From Candidatus Woesearchaeota archaeon (GTDB lineage Archaea; Nanobdellota; Nanobdellia; Woesearchaeales; GW2011-AR4): DNA of 37,160 bases. The notes beneath the pieces are model-generated. The model worked only from the letters and a program-made list of their open reading frames with translations, had not been told where the DNA came from and did not search any database. The stretch covers positions 1 to 37,160 of the forward strand of contig JADHVG010000007.1 of NCBI GenBank assembly GCA_016784105.1, in the 5' to 3' direction. Shown here piece after piece: positions 22,443-31,392 of this stretch. The position numbers and the translations under genes are program-made. The number at the start of each line of letters is the position of its first letter. Position 1 is the first letter of the stretch.

Positions 22443-23561
22443 CTATAATTCGTCTTCAATGTCAAATATTTGAGTTATGTTCTTAGATAAGGTATCAAGT
22501 TTCTTTGGCAAAACCTTTTTACGATTTTTAGTCATGTAAAGTTTTTTGTTTACTTCCATAGAACAAATAAATATGTCAGGAAATTGGTTGTTGAGCCATT
22601 CTAAGATGTAACCTCCACCATACGGAACATTTAATGAAACTGGATGGTACTCCATGTTCGCAAGCTTGCGTTGCATACTCCTAACTATAGGCATGTAGAA
22701 CTTTGAGATGTACTTTGTGCCAAAACTCAGTTCAGGCCGTCCAGAAGCGTCTTTCATGGAATGTCCATCAAAAATAATATTGAAACGATATGTTTCGATC
22801 AACCTAGACAAAGTAAAGTAAAACTCATGATACCCCTCTAATAACCAACGTCTTTGGAATTCTGACAGGTCTCCTTTCCAGATCTTATCAATCCATTTTT
22901 CCTGTTTATTAGAGTAAATTGCGCGTCCCGGATCTCTGTTGTAATCACATGCAAACCTTGAAGACTTGTTATCTATCCAGATACCTCCTTTTTCCAAAAC
23001 AAGATTAGAATATATCTTATGAGTATCTATGTCCTCTTCCAATAACCTTTTTTCATGAGTAAGAGTTTGTTTGTCTTGTATGTCTTTACGCATCCAAGTA
23101 CCAGAATGGATAGTTGTTAATAAAACATTGAAATTATTTTTTTGATAATTATCATAAACAATAACTCCTCTTTTGGTTATTGTCATTTTCATATCTTTCT
23201 TTCTTTGTTCTAAGTCTTTGGTCTTTTCATGCTTATGGTAAACCCATTCAAGATCAGTTTTTACCAGCTCATACAATTTTCTGTCAATAAAAAAATTTTT
23301 GAAGTATAATTTGTTCCTATCTCTATGAAGCTCATATAAAGTTCCAGTAAGAAACTTTCCAAGAACCTTGTAGTTCTTTAGTACAGACACAAAATTAAGG
23401 TAAGGGTCGTCCTCAATTCTTTTTGTTAGTTTTTCAAGAATCTGAAATATCAAGAATCTTTTGGACAAAGATACCGTTATCGAAGTCCCTTTCGGACTTA
23501 TCATGACAGGAGAGAGCTGAGAAAATAGTTTCCTAAAAGTAAATTTTTCTGGTTTTGGCAT
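22443..23561 (-). CDS. N-formylglutamate amidohydrolase-like protein
   Basis: A 372-aa protein. The C-terminal two-thirds has FGase family motifs in order: TIHSGTWMRKD (zinc-binding His), RFACDYNRDPGRAIY, NIIFDGHSMKD and NVPYGGGYILEW, then FICSMEVNKKLYM. The N-terminal 130 residues are specific to this protein, and the total is longer than typical bacterial HutG-type enzymes (about 270 aa). FGase-fold proteins hydrolyse N-acylated amino acids or related amides with zinc. The leaderless promoter is CTTTAAATCC, about 27 nt upstream. The downstream GCS2 ligase is probably cotranscribed. Confidence 0.78.
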   Translation of the reverse strand: MPKPEKFTFRKLFSQLSPVMISPKGTSITVSLSKRFLIFQILEKLTKRIEDDPYLNFVSVLKNYKVLGKFLTGTLYELHRDRNKLYFKNFFIDRKLYELVKTDLEWVYHKHEKTKDLEQRKKDMKMTITKRGVIVYDNYQKNNFNVLLTTIHSGTWMRKDIQDKQTLTHEKRLLEEDIDTHKIYSNLVLEKGGIWIDNKSSRFACDYNRDPGRAIYSNKQEKWIDKIWKGDLSEFQRRWLLEGYHEFYFTLSRLIETYRFNIIFDGHSMKDASGRPELSFGTKYISKFYMPIVRSMQRKLANMEYHPVSLNVPYGGGYILEWLNNQFPDIFICSMEVNKKLYMTKNRKKVLPKKLDTLSKNITQIFDIEDEL

Positions 23562-23694
23562 AATAGTTCTTTGAAGAAATAGGATTTAAAGGTTTCTGTA
23601 TGGGCTAAATAATGATTTTACTTATACTACTAAAAGCTAAACTAGTATACAAAATAGTAATATTTATATACTAGCTAGTCTCTATGCTATTATT

Positions 23695-24099
23695 ATGGTC
23701 GTATTATTTGACAGATTTAACCTACCGGAAGACATTTATGAGGTCGTTTTTGCAACAAAACAACAGATAATAGTAGCTAAGCTTCTGGTAGAAATGATAA
23801 AAGAGAACAATAGCGAGATAAACAAAACCGAAATGTCACTTTTTGCTACCAAATTACACGATGGAGAACTAATAACAGACATCATCGATGAAGAACCATA
23901 CAAAGGCAAAAAAGTCAAAGTTTCCTATAACAAAAGACAATTTTATGATAGAATTTTAACACCGATGAAGAGCATGGGATTAATTGATTACGACCTTTAC
24001 AAAAAAACATACAAACTAACAGACAGATTCAACAAAGAAATGATAGGTATAGGTCTTATGTGGCTCCAAGAAATGAGAAAACCACCCAAACAAACTTAA
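23695..24099 (+). CDS. Hypothetical winged-helix-like protein
   Basis: A 134-aa soluble protein. Residues about 15-120 read as a helix-rich domain with a possible winged helix (AKLLVEMIKENNSEINKTEM, then RQFYDRILTPMKSMGLIDYD and KTYKLTDRFNKE, where the last would be the wing). A clear TATA ATTTATATAC 24-33 nt before the ATG gives a leaderless start. It is divergent from the FGase-like gene and is followed by a long-armed hairpin. It may be a small regulator; I do not recognise a named family. Confidence 0.6.
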   Translation: MVVLFDRFNLPEDIYEVVFATKQQIIVAKLLVEMIKENNSEINKTEMSLFATKLHDGELITDIIDEEPYKGKKVKVSYNKRQFYDRILTPMKSMGLIDYDLYKKTYKLTDRFNKEMIGIGLMWLQEMRKPPKQT

Positions 24100-24412
24100 T
24101 GCTTACTGGCTCCCTTAACAGAATTCTTTCCAAACCACCCCCACGAATCAACGAAGGGAGCCATCCTACTCAAAAAGAGGACAAATACTTCACAGAAAAC
24201 AAAAAACATACATTTTACACAAACAAGAAGGCCCAAGCCAAAAACACGGGAATAAAGCAAGCCCGCAACCAAAAAACACGGGAATTCACAGGGAAAAAGA
24301 GGTGAGATTGGGGGGAACTGATCTATTCTCAGATTGCCATTATAGAAAATTCGTTAATTTACCTATAAGGTATAAAAAACTTTAAATATAATCTTATTAG
24401 GAAGTTACCATT
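24100..24412. other. Intergenic region with hairpin and short repeats
   Basis: The ORF at 24060-24305 is not convincing. The stretch contains the TGGCTCCCTT/AAGGGAGCCA hairpin (24107-24163), two direct copies of AAAAACACGGGAAT (24240-24253 and 24272-24285), and the promoter of smc (TTTAAATATA about 24381-24390). Confidence 0.6.
24107..24163 (+). terminator. 10-bp-arm inverted repeat after the 134-aa gene
   Basis: TGGCTCCCTT and AAGGGAGCCA are perfect complements around a 37-nt C-rich loop, starting 8 bp after the stop codon. No T run follows, so it may be a 3'-end stabiliser or the core of a small RNA rather than a simple terminator. Confidence 0.4.
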
Positions 24413-27400
24413 ATGGAAGAGCAAGTGCAAGTGACGGTTCCAGCATCAAAGGGAACAAAAATAAACAAGATAGTGATGAATGGCTTCAAAAGCTTTGCAA
24501 AACACACAGAACTACTTCTCAATGATTCATTCAATTGTGTTTTAGGACCAAACGGTTCTGGAAAGAGCAACGTGATGGACGCACTGTGTTTCGTTCTAGG
24601 GAAAAGTTCTGCAAAATCACTAAGAGCAGAAAAAAGTTCTAATCTGATTTATAATGGCGGGAAAGCAAAAAAACCTGCAAAACATGGAGAAGTCTCAATC
24701 TATTTTGATAACACAACAAAAATATTCCCCACAGAAGATGCAGAAGTAAAAATCTCAAGAATTGTTCGTCAATCTGGCCAATCAGTATACAAAATAAATG
24801 ATGAAACAAGAACAAGACAAGAAATACTTGAACTACTAGGAATTGCGCGCATAAACCCAGATGCTTACAACATAATTCTTCAAGGAGACATCGTAAAATT
24901 AGTGGAAATGAACCCTAACGATAGAAGAGAACTAATAGGAGAAATAGCAGGAATTTCCATCTATGAAGAAAAAAGAGATAAAGCAATAAAAGAACTAGGA
25001 AAAGTTGATGAAAGACTCAAGGAAACAGAAATAGTTCTAGCGGAAAGAAATACCTACCTAAAAGAATTGCGAAAAGATAGAGATCAAGCTCTAAAGTACA
25101 AAGAGATGAATGAGAAAGTAAAAATAAACAAGGCTTCCCACCTAAAGCTGCAGATAGACAGAAAAACAAAAGAGAGAAATAATTTACAAGAAAAACTTAA
25201 TTCTTCCAAAAGCGAACTTGAAAAAGTAAACAACAAGATAGAAGAAATACGAACTGATAACAAGAAAAAAAGAGAAGAAATAGACAACATAACTCACGAG
25301 ATAGAAGAGAAAGGAGAAGTTGAACAAGTAAAGCTAAACAAAGAAGTGGAGCATCTGAAGATAGAACTTACCAAAAAAAACTCTAGGACGGAAGCGTTAA
25401 GGAATGAACTCTCCAAAATTCAACAAAGACAAAATGACCTAAAAGAAGGGACAAAAGAAGTTCAAGAAAAAATAGATGAACTTGAAAAAGAAAAAAAAGC
25501 GATGCAGGAAGAAATAACAGAAAAGAAAAAAGAAAAAGAATTCACAAGCCAAAAAATATCACAATTCAAAGAAAAAAATAAGTTAGGAGATCTAGGCGGA
25601 ATAGAAAAAGAAATAGAAGAAATAGACCAAAAATCAGAAACACTTGAAAAAGAAGTCTTACAAGTACGAGAACAGCAACACAACCTCATAAGAGAAAAAG
25701 ACAAGATAGGCCATGATCTTTCCAACATAGATTCACAGATGGAAAAAGTTCTTGAAGTTGAAAAAGAACACAAAAAACAACTAGAAGAACTCAATAACAA
25801 TAGGGGAAACTTCAAAAATTCTACTCTGGACCTAAACAAAAAGATTGATGAAGATTCCAGCTTAGCTGCACAACTAGGAACTGCAAGAAGAAGAATAACA
25901 GACAAAGCAGAAGAACTAAGCAAATTACAAGCAAGACACGTTTCTACTCGTGAACTGAATTATGCAGACATAGCAATAAAAAGAGTGATGGACCTAAAGA
26001 AAAACAATCCCAATATTTACGGGACAGTATCAGAGTTAGGAAACGTTGAATCAAAATACTCACTTGCTCTGGAAATTGCAGCAGGACCAAAAATAAAGAG
26101 TATAGTTGTGGAAGATGATAAAACAGCATCAGAATGCATCAAATACCTCAAAAACAATAAATTAGGAGTTGTTACTTTTATTCCCTTGAACAAAATAAAA
26201 ACAAGACCTGCTGATGCTTCTACAAAAAAGTTCACTAATGAAGAAGGATGTCATGGCTTGGCAATAGATCTCGTAAGTTTTGATACTAAGTTCAAGAAAG
26301 CCTTTGAATTTGCCTTATCTGACACCATAGTTGTGGATAACATAGAAACCGCTCGCAAGTTTGGAATAGGCAGTGCAAAATTTGTAACTTTAGACGGAGA
26401 CCTATCCGGAAGAAGCGGAACCATGCAAGGAGGTTACAGACTAAAAAGAAAACAAAGCATGGGCTTCAAAGAAAAAGATATCACAGAAGGAATTGAAAAA
26501 CTTGAAGCAGAAATATCAGAATTAAAAAACACAATAAACGTGCTGGAAACAAGGAAACTGGAAAATGAAGAAGGCATAGTAAAATTAAGAACATTCAAAG
26601 CAAACCTAGAAGGAGAAATAATCAAAATGGAAAAATCCCTCCATTTGGATGATTCGGATCTGGAAGCATCTAAAGAGAAAAAAGGAAGTCTAGAATCATC
26701 CGGAAAAGCAATGGATGAAAAAATAAATCTTATTCAAGAAAAAATTTCAACATTAAATCAGGAACTTGCTCTTGTAAAAACAGAAAAACAAAAACTAAGA
26801 TCTTCAATTGCACAGTTGCGAAATCCTGCTTTACTGGCAGAACTAAATGCTTTTGAAGAAAAATTAAGACAATTAAATGAAGATCTGTTAAAAACTGATT
26901 CTGAAATAAAATTACGAGATACTCAATCCGAAAGCATATACAAAAATGAATTGGAAAAAACAGACAAAATAATAAAACAACTACAAAAAGATGAACAAGA
27001 ATTTTCCGAGGAGCTCAAAGGTTTAGAGCATAGCATAAAAGAAAATGAGAAAGAACTTGATGAAAAAGAAGTGCTTGCACAAGAGTTTTATGCCAAGTTC
27101 AAAGGACTATTCCAAAAAAGATCAGAAATAGACAAAGCAATCCAAGAAAATGATAACAAGATAGCAAAAGAACAGGAAGACAGCAGAGAAACGGAAATAA
27201 AAGCAAATACATTATCATTAAAACATGCAGAAATACAAGCGATAATAGCAGGATTAGAACAAGAATTCTCACAGTATGAAGGAGTAAAACTGGACTTAGA
27301 CAGGACAGAAGAACAACTGAGAAATGATATTCGTAAATTTGAAAGAATGAGAGAACAAATAGGCAGTGTTAACATGCGGGCTTTAGAAATCTATGAAGAT

Positions 27401-27952
27401 GTTGAGAAGGAATACAACAACTTAATGGAGAAAAAAGAACTTCTAGGAACAGAAAAAGAAGAAGTCATGAAAATGATGGAAGAAATAGAAGGAAAGAAAA
27501 AAGAACTATTTTTACAAGTATTTGAGGTTGTAAATGAAAATTTCCAGAAATTCTTCACCAGCTTAACAACCAAAGGCTCACAAGCAACGCTAGTCGTAGA
27601 GGATCCAGAAAATCCGTTTGAAGCCGGAGTCAGGATAAATGTTAAAATAACCGGGAGCAAATTCCTAGACATCAGAAGTTTATCTGGAGGAGAAAAAACC
27701 ATGACCGCACTAGCTTTCATCTTCGCAATACAAGAACATGAACCGGCATCTTTCTATGTGTTAGATGAAGTGGATGCCGCACTAGATAAACACAACTCAG
27801 AAAAATTTGCAAAACTTATAAGACAATACTCAGACAAAGCACAATACCTTATAATAAGTCATAACGATTCCGTTATCTCAGAAGCAGATACACTCTACGG
27901 TGTTAGCATGAACGAACATGGAATGTCACAAGTAGTAAGCTTGAAGATTTAA
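24413..27952 (+). CDS. smc: Chromosome segregation ATPase SMC
   Basis: A 1179-aa protein, full family length. Walker A is GPNGSGKS (45-52). A long coiled coil runs to about 530, the hinge is about 530-680 (IYGTVSELGN... SGRSGTMQGGYRLKR), and a second coiled coil follows to about 1030. The signature LSGGE is at about 1090, Walker B is FYVLDEVDAALD (about 1115) and a D-loop/switch His is in LIISHND. SMC dimers load onto DNA and extrude loops to condense and separate chromosomes. The kleisin partners ScpA/ScpB are not in the window. The gene has its own TATA TTTAAATATA. It overlaps the convergent gene downstream by 4 bp. Confidence 0.96.
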   Translation: MEEQVQVTVPASKGTKINKIVMNGFKSFAKHTELLLNDSFNCVLGPNGSGKSNVMDALCFVLGKSSAKSLRAEKSSNLIYNGGKAKKPAKHGEVSIYFDNTTKIFPTEDAEVKISRIVRQSGQSVYKINDETRTRQEILELLGIARINPDAYNIILQGDIVKLVEMNPNDRRELIGEIAGISIYEEKRDKAIKELGKVDERLKETEIVLAERNTYLKELRKDRDQALKYKEMNEKVKINKASHLKLQIDRKTKERNNLQEKLNSSKSELEKVNNKIEEIRTDNKKKREEIDNITHEIEEKGEVEQVKLNKEVEHLKIELTKKNSRTEALRNELSKIQQRQNDLKEGTKEVQEKIDELEKEKKAMQEEITEKKKEKEFTSQKISQFKEKNKLGDLGGIEKEIEEIDQKSETLEKEVLQVREQQHNLIREKDKIGHDLSNIDSQMEKVLEVEKEHKKQLEELNNNRGNFKNSTLDLNKKIDEDSSLAAQLGTARRRITDKAEELSKLQARHVSTRELNYADIAIKRVMDLKKNNPNIYGTVSELGNVESKYSLALEIAAGPKIKSIVVEDDKTASECIKYLKNNKLGVVTFIPLNKIKTRPADASTKKFTNEEGCHGLAIDLVSFDTKFKKAFEFALSDTIVVDNIETARKFGIGSAKFVTLDGDLSGRSGTMQGGYRLKRKQSMGFKEKDITEGIEKLEAEISELKNTINVLETRKLENEEGIVKLRTFKANLEGEIIKMEKSLHLDDSDLEASKEKKGSLESSGKAMDEKINLIQEKISTLNQELALVKTEKQKLRSSIAQLRNPALLAELNAFEEKLRQLNEDLLKTDSEIKLRDTQSESIYKNELEKTDKIIKQLQKDEQEFSEELKGLEHSIKENEKELDEKEVLAQEFYAKFKGLFQKRSEIDKAIQENDNKIAKEQEDSRETEIKANTLSLKHAEIQAIIAGLEQEFSQYEGVKLDLDRTEEQLRNDIRKFERMREQIGSVNMRALEIYEDVEKEYNNLMEKKELLGTEKEEVMKMMEEIEGKKKELFLQVFEVVNENFQKFFTSLTTKGSQATLVVEDPENPFEAGVRINVKITGSKFLDIRSLSGGEKTMTALAFIFAIQEHEPASFYVLDEVDAALDKHNSEKFAKLIRQYSDKAQYLIISHNDSVISEADTLYGVSMNEHGMSQVVSLKI

Positions 27953-28422
27953 ATTTGAGTTTCAAAATTCCCTTTCATCGCTATGATTGATTCATCTGTC
28001 TGTTGAAATCTCTTCAAAAATTCATGCTCTTCGTCCATGATTTCCATCATAAGGGCATGAAATGTTGAGTTTAACGCTTGCAATAAATCAATAATTTCCT
28101 TTGCTGAAGAAAAAAACTCGTTGAACTTTTCTTGACTTTCTTGTTTTGATTCTTTTTCACTTCTTACAACTACATTTTCTAAAGTTTGGATTAGTCTATA
28201 CAACGTTTGCAATTCTTCATTTTTGTCAAAAGGTCTCCGGGATTCTTTCCCAGTTAAACTCTTAAGTAAAGATATAGATCTTTCAATTAGTTCTAAGAAT
28301 GTTTTATACTGCTCCACATTGACAAAAAGCTCTGCAATTTCTTTTTTATGAGAGATTGCTTTTATTTTAATTAAAATACCAAGAAATTCATCTGCTGTTT
28401 GTAAATTAAGCCTAGTTGACAT
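27949..28422 (-). CDS. Hypothetical coiled-coil protein
   Basis: I prefer the ATG at 28422 (MSTRLNLQTADEFLGILIKI) to the ORF-track start at 28452, because the first ten residues (MIFGNKKIKT) are atypical and the domain begins after them. The product is about 157 aa, entirely helical, with heptad-like stretches (EIIDLLQALNSTFHALMMEI). No motif points to a function. It is convergent with smc, so shared regulation is not implied. Confidence 0.55.
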   Translation of the reverse strand: MSTRLNLQTADEFLGILIKIKAISHKKEIAELFVNVEQYKTFLELIERSISLLKSLTGKESRRPFDKNEELQTLYRLIQTLENVVVRSEKESKQESQEKFNEFFSSAKEIIDLLQALNSTFHALMMEIMDEEHEFLKRFQQTDESIIAMKGNFETQI

Positions 28423-28480
28423 AGTTTTTATTTTTTTATTTCCGAAAATCATTCTATTTTTTTTATTGGAACTTTTGTTT

Positions 28481-29536
28481 TTATTCTTTTCTATTTTTTA
28501 CTAGTTTACTTATGGTTTTATCTATCAGCTTGAAAGCTTCAGCATTATTGTATCTCCCATATTTTTGTAGATTTTTCTTATATTCTGGAATCAAATGAAT
28601 AAAATCTTCTATGTCCTTTTCGGAAGTTTTCTTGGAAAACATACCATAACCAGACATATCAAGATGGATAGCGTTGATTATTTGCTCAAACTGCTTTTCT
28701 ACTGGAATGGACAAAACTGGTTTTTTTAAGTACAAAGCTTCAGTTATCAGGGAAAAACCCCCATTGGTAATCACTGCCTTACAATCTCTTAAATCTTTAA
28801 AAAAATCTTTTTCGTTGTTTTTTTTGAGAATTACATTTTTTGTTTTTTTATTTTTATGGAAACCATAAACAATAAATTTCTGATTTACCTTACTTAACTC
28901 CCTAACAAGGTCTTTGTTGCTTGTAGAAGTCTGATACACCAGAATATGGTTTTTGTCCTTTGGTTTCATCCTTAATATTTCTTTTCTCAATAAAGGTTTG
29001 ATTATGTTGACATCTTCACCTATCCCCTGTGCTGGAAGGAAAGAAAGAATAAACATCTTATCAACTCTGAGAATAAAAGTATCAATTATAAACTTAGTAA
29101 GAAAAGAAGTTAACCTATACTGTTTCGTTATTTGTGAATGGTCTGCACTCGTGATAAGATGTTGATTGTCCACAGAAACACAAGGAATCTTTTTTATGGT
29201 TGCATAATAGTTGGTTATAGGTTCAAAATCAGTTAAGATGATTTCTGGCTTAAACTTTTTTATTATCCTTCCAACTTTAAGACCTTTGTAAAAAATAATC
29301 GGGAATCTTAAGAGGTTGTTTAATAACGTCAATAAGTTTGCAGCTTTATTGTTTCTATAAAGTATCTTAAAATATCCTATTTTTTCTGCATCAGAAAACT
29401 TTGAAAGATACTTGAAAGACCTATGAGCAGAAACAACCTTTACTTTGTGTTTTTTTTGTAGATGCTCAATAAGAACTTTGCTTCTGACAGCATGACCCAT
29501 CCCTTCTCCTGCAACACCATAAAGAATTTTTGCCAT
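28481..29536 (-). CDS. Glycosyltransferase, MJ1255/VC2487 family
   Basis: A 351-aa GT-B fold protein. The N-terminal ILYGVAGEGMGHAVRSKVLI is the Gly-rich loop typical of the MJ1255/VC2487 family, and the C-terminal ITNGGFSLITEALYLKKPVL and FEQIINA is the nucleotide-sugar binding site (UDP-glycosyltransferase/MurG-like). It probably transfers a sugar to a lipid or glycan at the cytoplasmic membrane. The start is supported by a TATA element (TTTATAAATAAT on the minus strand, about 29558-29572) about 27 nt upstream. Confidence 0.85.
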   Translation of the reverse strand: MAKILYGVAGEGMGHAVRSKVLIEHLQKKHKVKVVSAHRSFKYLSKFSDAEKIGYFKILYRNNKAANLLTLLNNLLRFPIIFYKGLKVGRIIKKFKPEIILTDFEPITNYYATIKKIPCVSVDNQHLITSADHSQITKQYRLTSFLTKFIIDTFILRVDKMFILSFLPAQGIGEDVNIIKPLLRKEILRMKPKDKNHILVYQTSTSNKDLVRELSKVNQKFIVYGFHKNKKTKNVILKKNNEKDFFKDLRDCKAVITNGGFSLITEALYLKKPVLSIPVEKQFEQIINAIHLDMSGYGMFSKKTSEKDIEDFIHLIPEYKKNLQKYGRYNNAEAFKLIDKTISKLVKNRKE

Positions 29537-29580
29537 ACTATCAAAAGTAAAAAGATTATTTATAAATTTATAGAAAAGGA

Positions 29581-29651
29581 TGCGCCGGCTGGGGTTCGAA
29601 CCCAGATCAAAGGCTTGGAAGGCCCTTATACTACCATTATACTACCGGCGC
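29581..29651 (-). tRNA. tRNA-Gly (UCC anticodon)
   Basis: The minus strand gives the acceptor stem GCGCCGG/CCGGCGC, the anticodon loop CTTCCAA (anticodon TCC), the T arm TGGGGTTCGAACCCCA-type loop and discriminator A. All arms pair, length 71 nt. CCA is not encoded (the following bases are TCC), so it must be added enzymatically. No intron is present. Confidence 0.95.
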
Positions 29652-29676
29652 ATGAATATCGAGATTAATATTTTCT

Positions 29677-29684
29677 TTATAAAT
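29677..29684 (-). promoter_or_regulatory. TATA box of tRNA-Gly
   Basis: TTTATAAA, palindromic, 26-33 nt upstream of the tRNA 5' end on the minus strand. This is a standard archaeal TATA position. Confidence 0.7.
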
Positions 29685-29758
29685 TTAATTATTTTCCTCG
29701 AATTATCGAAATAATTAAATAGCAATCTAACGAAAATAAGGGTATTGAGGTGGTTTAC

Positions 29759-30274
29759 ATGGAATTTGATGCAAGTCCAGTATATAAGAACCTTATTTCT
29801 CCATTAGATGTCAATAGAAGTGTTAATGCTATAGAACACTTTAGCTTTGAAAGCATAGAAGAAGATGCACGCTTTCTGGAGTTCCTAGAAGATATGCAAC
29901 ACAATAACGATTCAATAGAACTCAACCTAATAAAAAATAATGCGTACAAGGAATCGGTCATGATATCTTTACACATAAACGAATCAGACAAAGAAACCTT
30001 GATGAACTTGATGCGAGATGAACAAAAAACTTTTGGCGGAAGCAAATTATTTTACATTAACGAACAAGGAGACAAAATTTCGATAGTTGCCGTTCCAGGA
30101 AGCGTTGACGGCAAAGTAAACATGGTGATAAGCAGACTCAGTAAAATAAATGAAAAAATTCATAGAATGAACACAAAAATAAAGAAAGAAAATACTGAAA
30201 TGTTCATGAAAAGAAACAGCAAAGACAAAAAAGACAAAATCATCAATATGATCAACAAGAATCTGAAAGTTTGA
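29759..30274 (+). CDS. Hypothetical protein
   Basis: I start at the ATG at 29759 because GAGGTG lies six bases upstream, an excellent Shine-Dalgarno; the ORF track's GTG (29750) is itself part of that site. The product is about 171 aa, with a mixed alpha/beta core (MISLHINESDKETLMNLMRD) and a very basic helical C-terminus (KKENTEMFMKRNSKDKKDKI). The tail could bind nucleic acid. Use of a strong ribosome-binding site is uncommon among genes in this window. I do not recognise the family. Confidence 0.65.
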   Translation: MEFDASPVYKNLISPLDVNRSVNAIEHFSFESIEEDARFLEFLEDMQHNNDSIELNLIKNNAYKESVMISLHINESDKETLMNLMRDEQKTFGGSKLFYINEQGDKISIVAVPGSVDGKVNMVISRLSKINEKIHRMNTKIKKENTEMFMKRNSKDKKDKIINMINKNLKV

Positions 30275-30280
30275 TTTTTA

Positions 30281-31309
30281 TTATTCTATTTTTTTCCTTA
30301 TCCTATCCAAGAACTCATTAAAATCTACTTCTTTTATGCTACAACCACAAGCATGCTCATGACCACCACCATAACCTTCCAGTCCGTTAAGCGCTTCCTC
30401 TAAGATTGGCGGAATTATAACATCTCTTCCTCGCAAACTCATCCGAACATCCCCATCCTTTTTCCTGCCAACAATTATCATCTTATCAGGGAACCTGTAC
30501 AATAGTTCATTGGAAAGGTCACCAGTAAAACTTGTTTTATCAGATTCGTAAGTGAAAACAAGTAAATTAGAATCATCCGCTGAATCAATGGCATTTTTTA
30601 ACAACCCCTCATAAATTACCTTAGCTTTCTCATACTTTTTATGTAGGAACTTTCCACGCGCAGTTTCCTTATTAAGAATTTCATACGGAGAATCTATTCT
30701 TGTGAGAATCTTGACATTTCTCATGACATCAGAAGCCTTACCCTTAAGACAAAAAGAGAATATCTTTATGAGTTCTCCAAGAGGAGTATCAAAATACATA
30801 TCCCCCACAGTTTTCTTGTCCCCTATTAAATCAGGATATTGTTCGCGAAATTCTTCTATAAAAGGAGGCATAAAATAATCAGCGATGCATCCCAAAGTAG
30901 CAATCCATAAGTCTTGACGAACAACATCATAACATAAGTTGGTTGTAGGAATATTATCTTCTTGGTTTGAAACTCGAGGGTTGAAGTACTGCACATTATT
31001 ACGCTCATAAGGTCCGTGATGGTCTATCCAGATGACCTTCGCAGAAGAAGCATCAATGAACTCTTGCTCAACATCCGCAACATCTAGCACAAAAACCTTA
31101 TCGGCATGATTCTCTTCAATTTTTCTTGCAAATTCTGCTGTTAATTTAGGATGGGTTTTTGCAATAACCCCATAACCTTCATTTTTATATCGATAAAAAA
31201 GCAAGAAAGAACACAAACCATCAGCATCAGAATCAAAGAAAATAAGCGGATTTTGAGAAGTATCAAGCTCTTCCCTTATCTTATCATACTGTTTTTCTGT
31301 TAATGCCAT
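30281..31309 (-). CDS. DHH-family phosphoesterase
   Basis: A 342-aa DHH-DHHA1 protein: motif I is FFDSDADG (24-31), motif II is VLDVAD, motif III is IDHHGPYE (95-102), and the DHHA1 glycine/histidine motif is YGGGHEHACG (about 313-322). It is shorter than the RecJ-like protein at 17248-18663. It could be an oligonucleotide (nanoRNA) or cyclic-dinucleotide phosphodiesterase or a replication-associated RecJ-like subunit; the sequence alone does not decide. TATA TTTATATAAC about 27 nt upstream suggests a leaderless mRNA. It is divergent from nreA. Confidence 0.83.
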   Translation of the reverse strand: MALTEKQYDKIREELDTSQNPLIFFDSDADGLCSFLLFYRYKNEGYGVIAKTHPKLTAEFARKIEENHADKVFVLDVADVEQEFIDASSAKVIWIDHHGPYERNNVQYFNPRVSNQEDNIPTTNLCYDVVRQDLWIATLGCIADYFMPPFIEEFREQYPDLIGDKKTVGDMYFDTPLGELIKIFSFCLKGKASDVMRNVKILTRIDSPYEILNKETARGKFLHKKYEKAKVIYEGLLKNAIDSADDSNLLVFTYESDKTSFTGDLSNELLYRFPDKMIIVGRKKDGDVRMSLRGRDVIIPPILEEALNGLEGYGGGHEHACGCSIKEVDFNEFLDRIRKKIE

Positions 31310-31392
31310 AGTTTTTGGAAATTTAATTGTTATATAAATGTATTTAAACTAAAAACAAAAATTTTATATCGTCTTTTTCAAATTTAACAGGT

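Noticed and set aside
24060-24305. 81-aa plus-strand ORF after the 134-aa gene
   Set aside because: It overlaps the end of the real gene and covers a hairpin and direct repeats; composition is unlike the proteins nearby.
25462-25923. Ser/Phe-rich minus-strand ORFs within smc
   Set aside because: Typical antisense shadows of Glu/Lys-rich coiled-coil coding sequence.
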